From Bacilli bacterium (GTDB lineage: Bacteria; Bacillota_I; Bacilli_A; RF39; UBA660): DNA of 64,000 nt. Location of the stretch: contig JAFQQQ010000001.1 in the NCBI GenBank assembly GCA_017410525.1, forward strand, positions 1 through 64,000. The letters are read 5' to 3'. The notes beneath the pieces are model-generated. The model saw only the letters and a list, made by a program, of their open reading frames with translations. It had not been told where the DNA came from and searched no databases. The translations under genes and the position numbers were made by a program. Of the stretch, positions 16,868-25,448 are shown one piece after another (position 1 is the first letter of the stretch; each line of letters opens with the position of its first letter).

Positions 16868-18421
16868 ATGGAAAATATTATGAGCTCCATGTTGCTAGTC
16901 CTAGTTGGACTTATTGTTGGAATAATTGTAATGTTTATATTTAATCTTATCAGAAAAAATACTGCGACTAATAAAGCTGATAAGATTTTAGAGAAAGCTC
17001 GTATAGAAGGCGAAAGAATTAAAAAAGATTATATCGCTGAAGCAAAAAATGAAGCTAATGAATTAAAAATTAAAATTGATGAAGAAATAAAAGAGAAAAA
17101 GTCTGAAATAAAAGAATCAGAAAGTAGACTTAATACTCGTGAAGAAAATATTGAAAGAAGAGATCAAAATCTTCAAAAAAGAGAAAATTTGTTAGATGAA
17201 AAAGAAAAAAATATATTAGATAAACAAAAAGATATTCAAGAACAAGAAGCAAATGTGGAGAAAATTAAAGAAGAACAATTAAAACTTTTAGAAAGTATTA
17301 GTGGTTATTCCAAAGAAAAAGCTAAAGATTTAGTAATGAAAAAGGTAGAAGAATCTATGACTTTAGAAATTGCTGCATACATCAAAGAAAAAGAAGCAGA
17401 AGCTAAATTAGAAGTAGATAAAAAGTCTAAAAATATGTTAGTAGAAAGTATGCAAAAGTATGCAAGTGATGTTGTAGAAGAACAAACAGTAACTGTTGTT
17501 AATTTACCAAATGATGATATGAAAGGTCGTATAATTGGTAGAGAAGGTAGAAATATCCGTACAATAGAATCTGTAACAGGAGTGGATTTAATTATCGATG
17601 ATACTCCAGAAGCAATTGTTTTATCATCTTTTGATCCTTTAAGAAGAGAAATAGCTAGAATTACTATTGAATCTTTGATTAAAGATGGTAGAATACATCC
17701 TGCGAGAATTGAAGAATTATATGATAAAACTTGTAAGGATATGAAGAAAAAAATAATAGAATATGGACAAAATGCATTATTTGAATTAGGTATAACTAAA
17801 ATGGATCCAGAACTTATTGAGTTAATTGGTAGATTACAATTTAGAACAAGTTATGGACAAAATGCATTAAAACATTCTATGGAAGTTGCACAACTTGCTG
17901 GTATTATGGCAGGAGAACTTGGAGAAAATGAAATGTTTGCTAAAAGAGCGGGACTACTTCATGATATTGGTAAATCAATTGACCATGAGATTGAAGGAAG
18001 CCATGTTGAAATAGGAGCAAACCTTGCTAAAAAATATAAGGAAAGTGAAGTTGTTATAAATGCAATTGAATCACATCACGGAGATACAGAAGCAAAAAGT
18101 ATTATTGCAGAACTTGTCGCAATTGCAGATGCTTTATCAGCATCTCGTCCTGGAGCTAGAAATGATTCATTAGAAAATTATGTACAAAGATTACACGATT
18201 TAGAAAATATCGCTAATGATCAAAAAGGTGTAGATACAGCTTTCGCAATGCAAGCAGGTAGAGAACTTAGAGTAATTGTTAAACCAGAAGAAATAAATGA
18301 TTTAGAAAGTCATAAAGTTGCTCGTGATATTAAAAATCGTATTGAAGAAGAATTGCAATATCCCGGGACAATTAAAGTTACTGTAATAAGAGAAACAAGA
18401 GCAATTGAAGAAGCTAAATAG
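16868..18421 (+). CDS. rny: Ribonuclease Y
   Basis: A 517-residue membrane-tethered endoribonuclease that starts mRNA decay in Firmicutes. An N-terminal transmembrane helix (residues ~5-27) is followed by a long coiled coil (~35-150), a KH domain with [15 protein letters not shown] near 220, and an HD domain with [12 protein letters not shown] near 365. The length matches the family. GTGGAGG precedes ATG 16868. It is monocistronic, with its own promoter and terminator. Confidence 0.97.
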   Translation: MENIMSSMLLVLVGLIVGIIVMFIFNLIRKNTATNKADKILEKARIEGERIKKDYIAEAKNEANELKIKIDEEIKEKKSEIKESESRLNTREENIERRDQNLQKRENLLDEKEKNILDKQKDIQEQEANVEKIKEEQLKLLESISGYSKEKAKDLVMKKVEESMTLEIAAYIKEKEAEAKLEVDKKSKNMLVESMQKYASDVVEEQTVTVVNLPNDDMKGRIIGREGRNIRTIESVTGVDLIIDDTPEAIVLSSFDPLRREIARITIESLIKDGRIHPARIEELYDKTCKDMKKKIIEYGQNALFELGITKMDPELIELIGRLQFRTSYGQNALKHSMEVAQLAGIMAGELGENEMFAKRAGLLHDIGKSIDHEIEGSHVEIGANLAKKYKESEVVINAIESHHGDTEAKSIIAELVAIADALSASRPGARNDSLENYVQRLHDLENIANDQKGVDTAFAMQAGRELRVIVKPEEINDLESHKVARDIKNRIEEELQYPGTIKVTVIRETRAIEEAK

Positions 18422-18436
18422 TTTCTTCTTTTTTTT
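18407..18436 (+). terminator. Intrinsic terminator of rny
   Basis: GAAGAAGCT (18407-18415), loop AAAT, AGTTTCTTC (18420-18428) with one G-U pair, then eight T residues. The stop codon TAG is at the loop/3'-arm junction. Confidence 0.85.
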
Positions 18437-18447
18437 CTTAAAAAGGC

Positions 18448-18476
18448 TTGTATTTATTAATAAAATATGATATTAT
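18448..18476 (+). promoter_or_regulatory. Promoter of rplS
   Basis: TTGTAT (18448-18453), 17 bp, TATTAT (18471-18476). Transcription would begin near 18483, giving a leader of about 65 bases. Confidence 0.65.
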
Positions 18477-18481
18477 TAATA

Positions 18482-18546
18482 ACGTGATCCGCTGATTGTA
18501 TAATTTAATGTTCATGATCATAGATTAGATAAAGGAGAGTGACATT
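18482..18546 (+). promoter_or_regulatory. Candidate L19 leader (ribosomal-protein autoregulation)
   Basis: The rplS leader contains a closing helix GTGATC (18484-18489) with GATCAT (18516-18521). It encloses CCGCTG and GTTCAT, which resembles the short L19 leader element of low-GC Gram-positives. Position directly upstream of rplS fits autoregulation by L19. The match is from memory of the element's form; a covariance-model search would settle it. Confidence 0.4.
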
Positions 18547-18900
18547 GTGAATTTAGTTGAAAAAATTACTAAAAAACAAATCAGAACTGATTTACCAGAA
18601 TTCAGAGTTGGAGATACAGTTAGAGTTGATATTAAAATTGATGAAACTGATGCTTCAGGTAAAAAGAAATCAAGAATTCAAGCTTTCGAAGGTTTAGTTA
18701 TGGCAATTCAAGGTTCTGGAATAAGTAAAACTTTTACAGTTAGAAAAGTTTCTGGAAACGTTGGAGTTGAAAAAACTTTACCAGTTAATTCACCAAGAAT
18801 TGATATGATAACTGTAGTTAGAAAAGGTAAAGTAAGACAAGCTAAATTAGGTTATATTAGAAAGTCTTCTAAAACACCAAAGATTAAAGAAAGAGTATAA
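18547..18900 (+). CDS. rplS: 50S ribosomal protein L19
   Basis: A 117-residue L19, which lies at the 30S-50S interface. The FRVGDTVRVDIKI and QAFEGLVMAIQGSG blocks and the C-terminal GKVRQAKLGYIRK are characteristic. The start is GTG 18547 after AAAGGAGAG. It is followed by lepB, then (after an insert) rbgA, the usual Bacilli order. Confidence 0.98.
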   Translation: MNLVEKITKKQIRTDLPEFRVGDTVRVDIKIDETDASGKKKSRIQAFEGLVMAIQGSGISKTFTVRKVSGNVGVEKTLPVNSPRIDMITVVRKGKVRQAKLGYIRKSSKTPKIKERV

Positions 18901-18901
18901 G

Positions 18902-18924
18902 ATAAGGCTTAAGCCTTATTTTTG
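18902..18924 (+). terminator. Terminator/attenuator between rplS and lepB
   Basis: Perfect palindrome ATAAGGCTT-AAGCCTTAT (18902-18919) followed by five T residues. It lies 14 bases before lepB, so some readthrough is expected. Confidence 0.75.
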
Positions 18925-18937
18925 TTAAGGTGATAAA

Positions 18938-19453
18938 ATGAAAAAAATTTTAAAAGAATTATATCCTTATGTAGTAATAGTTGTGGTAGTAGTTCTTTTT
19001 AGAACGTTTATAGCTACCCCTGTACGTGTTGATGGGTCATCTATGGATTCTACACTAAAAAATGGAGAAATACTTATATTAAATAAACTTGATAGAAGTT
19101 ATGAAAGATTTGATGTAGTCGTTGTAGATATAGAAGTAGATGGGAAAAAATCTAAACTAGTAAAAAGAATAATTGGATTACCAGGAGAATCTATAGAATA
19201 TAAAGATAATCAATTATATATAAATAATGAAGTTATAAAAGATGTCGCACCATCAAGAACAAATGATTTTTCATTAAAAGAGTTATATAACATAAATAAA
19301 CTTCCTGAAGATTGTTATTTTGTTATGGGGGACAATAGAAAATATTCAAGAGATAGTAGAGATTATACAGTGGGTATAATAAAAAAAGAAGATATAGTAG
19401 GTACTACCACATTAAGAATATTTCCTTTAGATAAAATAGGTAAATTTAATTAG
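18938..19453 (+). CDS. lepB: Type I signal peptidase
   Basis: A 171-residue membrane serine protease that removes signal peptides from exported proteins. One N-terminal transmembrane segment (VVIVVVVVLFRTF) is followed by the catalytic Ser35 in GSSMDSTL, the Lys76 general base in KRIIGLPGE, and MGDNRKYSRDSR. The length is typical of Gram-positive SipS-like enzymes. AAGGTGATAAA precedes ATG 18938. Confidence 0.96.
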   Translation: MKKILKELYPYVVIVVVVVLFRTFIATPVRVDGSSMDSTLKNGEILILNKLDRSYERFDVVVVDIEVDGKKSKLVKRIIGLPGESIEYKDNQLYINNEVIKDVAPSRTNDFSLKELYNINKLPEDCYFVMGDNRKYSRDSRDYTVGIIKKEDIVGTTTLRIFPLDKIGKFN

Positions 19454-19473
19454 TGCTAGAAATAGTGCTTTTT
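19452..19473 (+). terminator. Weak terminator after lepB (G-U rich stem)
   Basis: AGTGCT (19452-19457) and AGTGCT (19464-19469) pair in RNA with two central G-U pairs around the loop AGAAAT, followed by T residues. It looks like a direct repeat in DNA but can fold as RNA. Confidence 0.5.
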
Positions 19474-19506
19474 ATTATTTTGTGGTATAATTTAGGTGGT
19501 AGATTT

Positions 19507-19557
19507 ATGAGTGCAAATAGAGGGAAAGAAGGATTTATAAAAAACAAATTAATATAG
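19507..19557 (+). CDS. Possible 16-residue peptide or gene remnant
   Basis: ATG 19507 is preceded by TTAGGTGGT and an extended -10 (TGG TATAAT, 19486-19491), and encodes MSANRGKEGFIKNKLI before TAG. It sits exactly where the lepB-rbgA continuity is broken. It may be a leader peptide or the 5' remnant of a gene cut by the insertion. No matching 3' part was found downstream. Confidence 0.35.
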   Translation: MSANRGKEGFIKNKLI

Positions 19558-19633
19558 ATTAGCGCACAGGAAAAATTTATATTAAAGACTTTAAATATAA
19601 TAAATGAACAATAATTTTGAAGGAGGACTTTAT

Positions 19634-20419
19634 ATGTCATATCAAAGTAGAAAAATTAGGGAATTATTTGAATCGTTAAAAGTTTATTCGGACAATAAAG
19701 ATATATATATATCTAAAATAATTGAGAATGTGATGTTTATTCTTATTAATAGAAGAGCAGTTAAAACAGATAATTTAGATAAAAGAAGAATAGAGTCTTT
19801 TTCAAATTATATAAAAGATATTTTAAATCAGCTTTATGAAGATTATATTGAAAGAAAAGGAAGTAAGAACAATGTTGGACAAGACATTGAATATGTTGGT
19901 TTGGGTTTTACTTTTATTACATTCAGAGTAGGAGATAATGTTATAAAATTTGGTAAAAGTGAACAAACCATTCCTCCGACCACATTGGAATCTCGATATC
20001 AAGTTCCTCTTTATATTAGAGAAAGTTATGAAATAACTAATAGAATTCATTTTAGAGTTGAAGTTGCACCTTATGTAGATACCTCTAATATTACTTATGA
20101 AGATTTATATAAAACTTATAGTAACATTAGAGATTTAGGATATATTTGGAATGATCCTAAAGAAGAAAATATGGGTAGAATCATTAATGTTGATGGCTGT
20201 AAGATTGGTGGTAAAACTTATTTGCCATCACAACAATTAAAAAAAGGTGACTTGGTTTTAATAGATTTAGATGATATTGCTTATGTTGGTGAGGAAACTA
20301 GCGATATTATATTAGAGGAAATATCTACTATGTCATATAACAGAAATGTATATATATTTGAAACTAGACATATGAAAGAAAAAGGGGAAAAAATAACTAA
20401 TAAAAACATTAAATGGTGA
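19634..20419 (+). CDS. Uncharacterised protein-kinase-fold protein
   Basis: A 261-residue protein. Residues ~1-80 are a helical, charged N-terminal region. Residues ~85-220 show kinase-like landmarks in order: a glycine-rich VGLGFTFITFRVG strand, Lys105 in NVIKFGK, a catalytic loop D-x-K-x-x-N at 174-179 (WNDPKEENMG), and a metal-binding DLDD at 211-214. This matches protein/small-molecule kinases and suggests phosphotransfer. ATG 19634 is chosen because AGGAGG (19621-19626) precedes it; the in-frame ATG at 19604 lies upstream of that site. The stop is TGA. The substrate is unknown, and its position beside an OLD-type nuclease suggests an accessory or defence role (inference). Confidence 0.6.
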   Translation: MSYQSRKIRELFESLKVYSDNKDIYISKIIENVMFILINRRAVKTDNLDKRRIESFSNYIKDILNQLYEDYIERKGSKNNVGQDIEYVGLGFTFITFRVGDNVIKFGKSEQTIPPTTLESRYQVPLYIRESYEITNRIHFRVEVAPYVDTSNITYEDLYKTYSNIRDLGYIWNDPKEENMGRIINVDGCKIGGKTYLPSQQLKKGDLVLIDLDDIAYVGEETSDIILEEISTMSYNRNVYIFETRHMKEKGEKITNKNIKW

Positions 20420-20709
20420 AGATTTATTTTTAAAATTAACAAACATATTATAAAACTTAAATATTAATCAAAAAATGTTATTGTTAAAACAAAAAGGAAG
20501 TGATTAAAATGGAAAATCGACAAAATTCTACAAATATCAACTGGGTAATGGAAGAATAAGAAAAAATACTCACAATTCCTTATAAAATAGGACAAAAATT
20601 ATTATTTCTTTTTACATTATTTTGATTATTCTAACTAAAAAAAATGATAAAAATGGGGTAATGGAAAAACAAGAAAAACTTTTTTTAAAATGTTGGGAAG
20701 TGATTAATA
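20420..20709 (+). other. Non-coding gap with duplicated start-region sequence
   Basis: Very AT-rich, with no full gene. A 16-codon ORF (20509-20559) follows GGAAGTGATTAA, the same ribosome-site string that precedes the next gene. A degenerate direct repeat (GGGTAATGGAAGAATAAG at 20543-20560; GGGTAATGGAAAAACAAG at 20656-20673) lies between. This looks like a decayed duplication of the upstream region of the OLD-type gene, possibly from a lost small gene. Confidence 0.4.
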
Positions 20710-22431
20710 ATGGATGAACAATTAATAAAAGATGAGAAGAAAACTCCATCTGTTACTATAAAAAATATTGAATTTAATGAAGGAACAAAAATCTCGTTAG
20801 ATCCAGATGATATTGTTGTTTTTGTTGGAGCAAATAATGTTGGTAAAAGTAGAGCATTGAAAGATATAATTGCAGACATAACTGAATCAACTATTCAAAA
20901 TGTAATAATAAATAAAATTGAATATAATGTAGAAAACTTTGAATGTGAGAGTATGAAAAATTTTTTTGCCACACATTTTACGAAAGACCAAAATAATCAT
21001 TATAATGTTCAAATGTCAGATGTATCTTCTCATTGTTATAGTGATGATAACTTTAAAAATATTGATGAAACATCAAAATACTTTTATAGAGTATTATTTA
21101 CCTTTTTATCAACAGAAAGTAGATTAGATATCACTAAACCAATAAGACTTAATTATTCAATTGATAGATATAATTTTAACATAATGAATATCCTTGAAAC
21201 TAACAAAGAAGCAATAACATTATTAAATAGATTTTTATTATTAGGGTTTAATAAAGCAGTTGAAATAGATAATAAATTACAAAATGGTGATTTCATTAAG
21301 AAATATAAAATCGGAAATGAACAAGAAATAAAAGATATTATTGAACTTGACAAAAGAAGCTCAGCCAAAAAATTAAAGATGTTAGAGAATTTAAACGAAC
21401 AAGGTGATGGTATTAGAAGTGCTGTTGCTGTTTTAGCATCTCTAATTGTTAATGAACATTCATTATATTTAATAGATGAGCCCGAAACTTTTTTACATCC
21501 TCCTCAAGCTAGACTACTTGGGAAAAACATTGTTGAATTATCAAAAAACAAACAATGTTTTATATCAACACATAATATTGATCTAATAAGGGGATTATTA
21601 GAAAACGGTTCGTCTAGAATAAAGATAGTAAAAATTGACAGAATGGATAATACAAATAAATTTCATGTTTTAGATAATGAATCAATTACTAAAATTGCTA
21701 ATGATAAGAATTTAAAATATTCAAATATTCTTAATGGCTTATTTTATAAACAAGTGGTATTGTGTGAAAATGAAAGTGACTGTAAATTTTACTCAGTTAT
21801 ATTAGAACATCTAGACAGTAATACATATCAAAATACATTGTTTTGTGCAGTAGGTGGAAAAGACCAATTTAAATTAATAATTCCTTTATTGAAAAAATTA
21901 GGAATAAATTATTTGATTGTTGCTGATATTGATTTAATAAATGATAAAACAAAATTAAAGCAGTTAATAAATTCTATAGAAAATGATGAATATAATAAGA
22001 TAGCTAGTTTACACAATGATTTTTTAAATGAATTTCAGGAAAAAAGTGATTCTTTGATAAAAAAACAAGCAACCATTAAACAAGAAATAGAAGAAATCTT
22101 TAATACTGACGAATATATGTCAACAGAAGCAGCAGAAAAGATTAAAGCTATATTAAAGAAAATTAATAGTTTAAAACTATTAAAAGAAGGTGGAAAATTT
22201 ATTCTCCCTGCTGGAGAGTGCACAATTAAATTTAATCAAATTCAACAATTTTTAAAGGAAAATAGTATATATATTGTGGAATGCGGAGAAATAGAGAGAT
22301 TTATTCCTGAAATTGATATGCATGGAAATTCATGGGTAGAAGCAGTCTTTGAAAAATATAAAGATTTAAATGATAGTAAGTATAATAGTGTAAAAGATTT
22401 TATTAAGGAAATATTTAAAATACCTAATTAG
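20710..22431 (+). CDS. OLD-family ATPase-TOPRIM nuclease
   Basis: A 573-residue protein of the OLD (overcoming lysogenisation defect) class. The ABC/SMC-like ATPase has Walker A GANNVGKS (40-47), signature GDGIRSAVAV (~232-241), Walker B LYLIDEPE (D256, E257) and H-loop STHNID (~288). A TOPRIM nuclease domain follows with Glu353 (VLCENESD) and Asp406/Asp408 (VADIDL). OLD proteins cut DNA and several protect against phage (for example GajA). No UvrD-type helicase partner is adjacent, so this resembles the stand-alone class or an unlisted pairing with the upstream kinase-fold gene. ATG 20710 follows GGGAAGTGATTAAT. The serine recombinase begins 21 bases later. Confidence 0.85.
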   Translation: MDEQLIKDEKKTPSVTIKNIEFNEGTKISLDPDDIVVFVGANNVGKSRALKDIIADITESTIQNVIINKIEYNVENFECESMKNFFATHFTKDQNNHYNVQMSDVSSHCYSDDNFKNIDETSKYFYRVLFTFLSTESRLDITKPIRLNYSIDRYNFNIMNILETNKEAITLLNRFLLLGFNKAVEIDNKLQNGDFIKKYKIGNEQEIKDIIELDKRSSAKKLKMLENLNEQGDGIRSAVAVLASLIVNEHSLYLIDEPETFLHPPQARLLGKNIVELSKNKQCFISTHNIDLIRGLLENGSSRIKIVKIDRMDNTNKFHVLDNESITKIANDKNLKYSNILNGLFYKQVVLCENESDCKFYSVILEHLDSNTYQNTLFCAVGGKDQFKLIIPLLKKLGINYLIVADIDLINDKTKLKQLINSIENDEYNKIASLHNDFLNEFQEKSDSLIKKQATIKQEIEEIFNTDEYMSTEAAEKIKAILKKINSLKLLKEGGKFILPAGECTIKFNQIQQFLKENSIYIVECGEIERFIPEIDMHGNSWVEAVFEKYKDLNDSKYNSVKDFIKEIFKIPN

Positions 22432-22452
22432 ATTAATATAAATGGAGATATA

Positions 22453-23673
22453 ATGAAAAAATTTAAAGTAGCAGGATATATTAGATTATCTAAAGAAGAT
22501 AAAATTAAAGATGAATCAAATAGTGTTACTAATCAAAAATTAATAATTACTTCATATATTGAAAAAAATGAAGATTTAGAACTTATTGATTTTTATATAG
22601 ATGATGGATATTCAGGTACAACATTTGATAGACCAGAATATAAAAGAATGTTTAAAGATATAGTAGATGGACAAGTAAATACAGTAATAGTAAAAGATTT
22701 GTCAAGGTTTGGAAGAAATCATATACAATCAGATGATTATATAGAAAACATTCTTCCTGGATATAATGTTAGATTTATTTCAATCATTGATGAGATAGAT
22801 AGTTTTAAAAATCCAAAATCAGTAAGTAGTATTGCTGTTCCATTAAAGAATTTAATGAATGACCAATATGCAAGAGATATTTCTGAAAAGGTTAGGTCAA
22901 CTTTAAAAGTAAAGCAATTAAATGGAGAATTTATTGGCGTAACAGCACCTTATGGGTATTTAAAAAATCCTAAAGATAAACATAAATTCATTATAGATAA
23001 AGAAGCATCTTATATTGTAAAGAAAATATTTAATATGATACTTTTAGGTAAGAGCAGAAAAGAGATAGCAGAACATTTAAATAATAAAAATGTGCTAACT
23101 CCAAGTTTGTATAAATTAAGTAAAGAAAATACAACTAGTGAAGATTTAATATATTCTAAGAAATGGAATTCTGAAATAGTAAATAGAATATTAAGAAATG
23201 AAACATATACAGGAACATTAATTCAAAATATTAAAACAAAACCGAATTATAGAACTGATAAGTTAATTGATGTAAATAAAGATGAATGGATAATAACTGA
23301 AAATCATCACGAACCAATAATAAGTAGAGATAAATTTGATAAAGTACAACAAATATTAAATAGAAAAACAAAGGTAAATAAAAATGCTGATATTGATTTG
23401 TTTTCAGGTTATTTAAAATGTTCACATTGTGGAAGTGGTTTAATAATCAAAAAGAGTAAGAATCAAGTATATTACTATTGTAGTTCTTATATAAAAGAAA
23501 AAAGTTGTTTGAAATATTCTATAAATAAAAAGAAATTAGAACAAATGGTAAAAGATGAACTAATTAAAAACTTTAATATAGAACACTTAGATAGAAAAGT
23601 ATTAAATGAATTAATAGATATGATTTATATTATAGATAAAAATAATATAAAAATTGAATTTAAAAATATATGA
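22453..23673 (+). CDS. Large serine recombinase (site-specific integrase)
   Basis: A 406-residue recombinase. The resolvase domain starts AGYIRLSKED, with the catalytic Ser at residue 13 and VKDLSRFGRNH near residue 80. A 'recombinase' DNA-binding domain (~160-290) and a zinc ribbon (CSHCGSGL ... YYYCSS ... C, ~325-355) follow. It is short for the family because the C-terminal coiled coil is reduced, but no key motif is missing. GGAGATATA precedes ATG 22453 and the stop is TGA. It is cotranscribed with the OLD-type gene and probably mobilised the block. Confidence 0.9.
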   Translation: MKKFKVAGYIRLSKEDKIKDESNSVTNQKLIITSYIEKNEDLELIDFYIDDGYSGTTFDRPEYKRMFKDIVDGQVNTVIVKDLSRFGRNHIQSDDYIENILPGYNVRFISIIDEIDSFKNPKSVSSIAVPLKNLMNDQYARDISEKVRSTLKVKQLNGEFIGVTAPYGYLKNPKDKHKFIIDKEASYIVKKIFNMILLGKSRKEIAEHLNNKNVLTPSLYKLSKENTTSEDLIYSKKWNSEIVNRILRNETYTGTLIQNIKTKPNYRTDKLIDVNKDEWIITENHHEPIISRDKFDKVQQILNRKTKVNKNADIDLFSGYLKCSHCGSGLIIKKSKNQVYYYCSSYIKEKSCLKYSINKKKLEQMVKDELIKNFNIEHLDRKVLNELIDMIYIIDKNNIKIEFKNI

Positions 23674-23731
23674 TATAATATATAAGAAAACTTTTAATTA
23701 GTTTTATAAAAACAAGTAGGGGGAAAATCAA

Positions 23732-24208
23732 ATGCAAGATATACAAAATGGATGTTATGATGTTTGTACTAACTGTTTTACTGGTGGAAATTGTTGTTCT
23801 TCGTTTGATAGAGTTAATGCCCCAGTATTAAATAAACAAGAATTAATACAACTAAGAGAAGTTTTGAAAAGTGATAAATTCTATGATGTTGTTGATGATA
23901 ATTTGTATAAAATAAGATTAAATAATAACGAATGTATTTTTTTAAAAAATGGAAGATGTTCGATTTATAATTACAGACCATTAGATTGTAAATTATACCC
24001 ATTTGATATTATAAAAAAGGATTCAAAATATTATCTTATTTTATATCAGTTAGGGTGCATTGAAGAATATACAGTAGTAGATAATTTTGATTGTCTTGAT
24101 GATTTGGTTGATAAGATAAAACCTTGGATAATAGACTATACAGATGATAGAAATTATACAAAAATGAAAAGATTAAAATATAAAGTAATAAAAGAAATAA
24201 AGGAGTGA
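23732..24208 (+). CDS. YkgJ-family cysteine-cluster protein
   Basis: A 158-residue protein with the YkgJ/CxxCC pattern: CTNCFTGGNCC near residues 13-23, then FLKNGRCSIYNYRPLDCKLYPF near 71-92. The clustered cysteines are thought to bind Zn or an Fe-S centre; no reaction is established. The GTAGGGGGAAA ribosome site precedes ATG 23732, and a TGA TATAAT extended -10 (23674-23679) gives it its own promoter. It ends in TGA four bases before rbgA. It may be part of the host operon rather than the insert. Confidence 0.8.
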   Translation: MQDIQNGCYDVCTNCFTGGNCCSSFDRVNAPVLNKQELIQLREVLKSDKFYDVVDDNLYKIRLNNNECIFLKNGRCSIYNYRPLDCKLYPFDIIKKDSKYYLILYQLGCIEEYTVVDNFDCLDDLVDKIKPWIIDYTDDRNYTKMKRLKYKVIKEIKE

Positions 24209-24212
24209 TAAT

Positions 24213-25088
24213 ATGAGCGAAGAAAAAAGTTTTCCTAAGACTTCGATTAACTGGTATCCAGGTCATATGGCTAAGACAAAACGATTAATAAGTGAAAATA
24301 TAAATTTAATAGATGTTGTATATGAAGTAATAGATGCAAGAATGCCTTATTCTTCTAAAATAAAAGACATAGATAATTATATAAAAAATAAAAAAAGAAT
24401 ACTTATTATGACTAAAATAGATTTATGTGATATGGATGAAACTAATAAATGGATTAAGTATTATGAATCTTTGGGACATACTGTAATTGGTTTAAACTTA
24501 GAAAAAAATACTAGTTTAAATAATTTAATAAACATAACTAATAAACTTATGGAAGAAGAAAATCAAAAAAGATTAGATAAAGGCATGTCTAAAAGAAAAA
24601 TAAGGGCTTTAGTGGTGGGAATACCTAATGTAGGTAAAAGCACTTTAATAAATAGATTAGTTGGTAAAAAAGTGGCTAATGTAGGTAATAAGCCTGGAGT
24701 AACTAAAAATCTTAATTGGATAAGAGTAAACAGTGATATAGAGCTTATGGATTCACCAGGTATACTTTGGCCAAAACTTGATGAAGAAAAAGTTGCTTTA
24801 AATCTTGCTAGTTTAACTGCTATAAAAGAAGAAATACTTCCTATAGATAGAGTAGTTATTTATATATTAAATACTTTAGATAAACACTATAACGATATAT
24901 TAAAAGAAAGATATGGTATAGATAAAGTAGATAATGAAGAAATAGAAGAAACTTTAGAAGCAATTGGTAGAAAAAGAGGTTGCTTAGTTCGTGGTGGCGT
25001 AGTTGATTACGATAAAGTTTATAATGTAGTTATAAATGATATAAAAACAGGAGCATTGAAGGGAATTACATTTGATAGATATGAATAA
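24213..25088 (+). CDS. rbgA: Ribosome biogenesis GTPase RbgA (YlqF)
   Basis: A 291-residue circularly permuted GTPase required for late assembly of the 50S subunit. The N-terminal INWYPGHMAKTKR is diagnostic. The G4 motif TKIDL comes before the P-loop GIPNVGKST (~130), and DSPG follows. AAGGAGTGAT precedes ATG 24213. Its place after rplS-lepB is the conserved one, now separated by the inserted block. Confidence 0.96.
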   Translation: MSEEKSFPKTSINWYPGHMAKTKRLISENINLIDVVYEVIDARMPYSSKIKDIDNYIKNKKRILIMTKIDLCDMDETNKWIKYYESLGHTVIGLNLEKNTSLNNLINITNKLMEEENQKRLDKGMSKRKIRALVVGIPNVGKSTLINRLVGKKVANVGNKPGVTKNLNWIRVNSDIELMDSPGILWPKLDEEKVALNLASLTAIKEEILPIDRVVIYILNTLDKHYNDILKERYGIDKVDNEEIEETLEAIGRKRGCLVRGGVVDYDKVYNVVINDIKTGALKGITFDRYE

Positions 25089-25446
25089 AAATATGTTAGT
25101 TTTAGCCTATTTAGGTGACAGTATATATGAAACTTATATTAGGAAATATTTAATAGATAAAGGTATTTCAAAAGTGAAAGAATTACAAAGTGAATCTATA
25201 AAATATGTAAGTGCAAGAGCGCAAGCCGATTATTTAAAAGAAATGATTAATAACAATTTTTTTGACGAACAAGAATTAAATATAATTACATGCGCTAGAA
25301 ATCATAAAAGTAATCATAAACCTAAAAATTGTGATATAATTACATATAAGAATGCCACTGGATTAGAAGCTTTAATAGGATATTTATATTTAGAAGAAAA
25401 AGTAGATAGAATAGATAAAATAGTAAACTATATACTAGGGAGGTAA
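25081..25446 (+). CDS. mrnC: Mini-ribonuclease 3
   Basis: A 121-residue catalytic domain of RNase III without the dsRNA-binding domain. It matures 23S rRNA ends. LAYLGDSIYETYIRKYL carries the acidic signature, and GLEALIGYLYLE the second acidic pair. The ATG at 25081 overlaps the end of rbgA. A TTG at 25072 in frame, seven bases after AAGGGAA, is an alternative start adding three residues. The following rlmB and sigH confirm the Bacillus-like order. Confidence 0.9.
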   Translation: MNKNMLVLAYLGDSIYETYIRKYLIDKGISKVKELQSESIKYVSARAQADYLKEMINNNFFDEQELNIITCARNHKSNHKPKNCDIITYKNATGLEALIGYLYLEEKVDRIDKIVNYILGR

Positions 25447-25448
25447 TT

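Larger units (their letters stand above)
19558..23731 (+). mobile_element. Putative serine-recombinase-borne accessory insert between lepB and rbgA
   Basis: A block of about 4.2 kb separates lepB from the YkgJ-like and rbgA genes, which normally lie close together downstream of rplS in Bacilli. It encodes a kinase-fold protein, an OLD-type ATPase-TOPRIM protein and a large serine recombinase at its right end. Recombinase-at-the-edge is typical of small integrative elements. No clear attachment-site repeats were found, so the limits are approximate and set by the flanking genes. No transfer or replication genes are present. Confidence 0.45.

Noticed and set aside
19534-23715. Near-identical strings TTTATAAAAAACAA (19534-19547) and TTTATAAAAACAA (23703-23715) flanking the inserted block as attachment sites
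   Set aside because: They differ by an indel and are low-complexity A/T strings likely by chance in this genome. Serine integrase sites need longer, asymmetric arms that I could not see.
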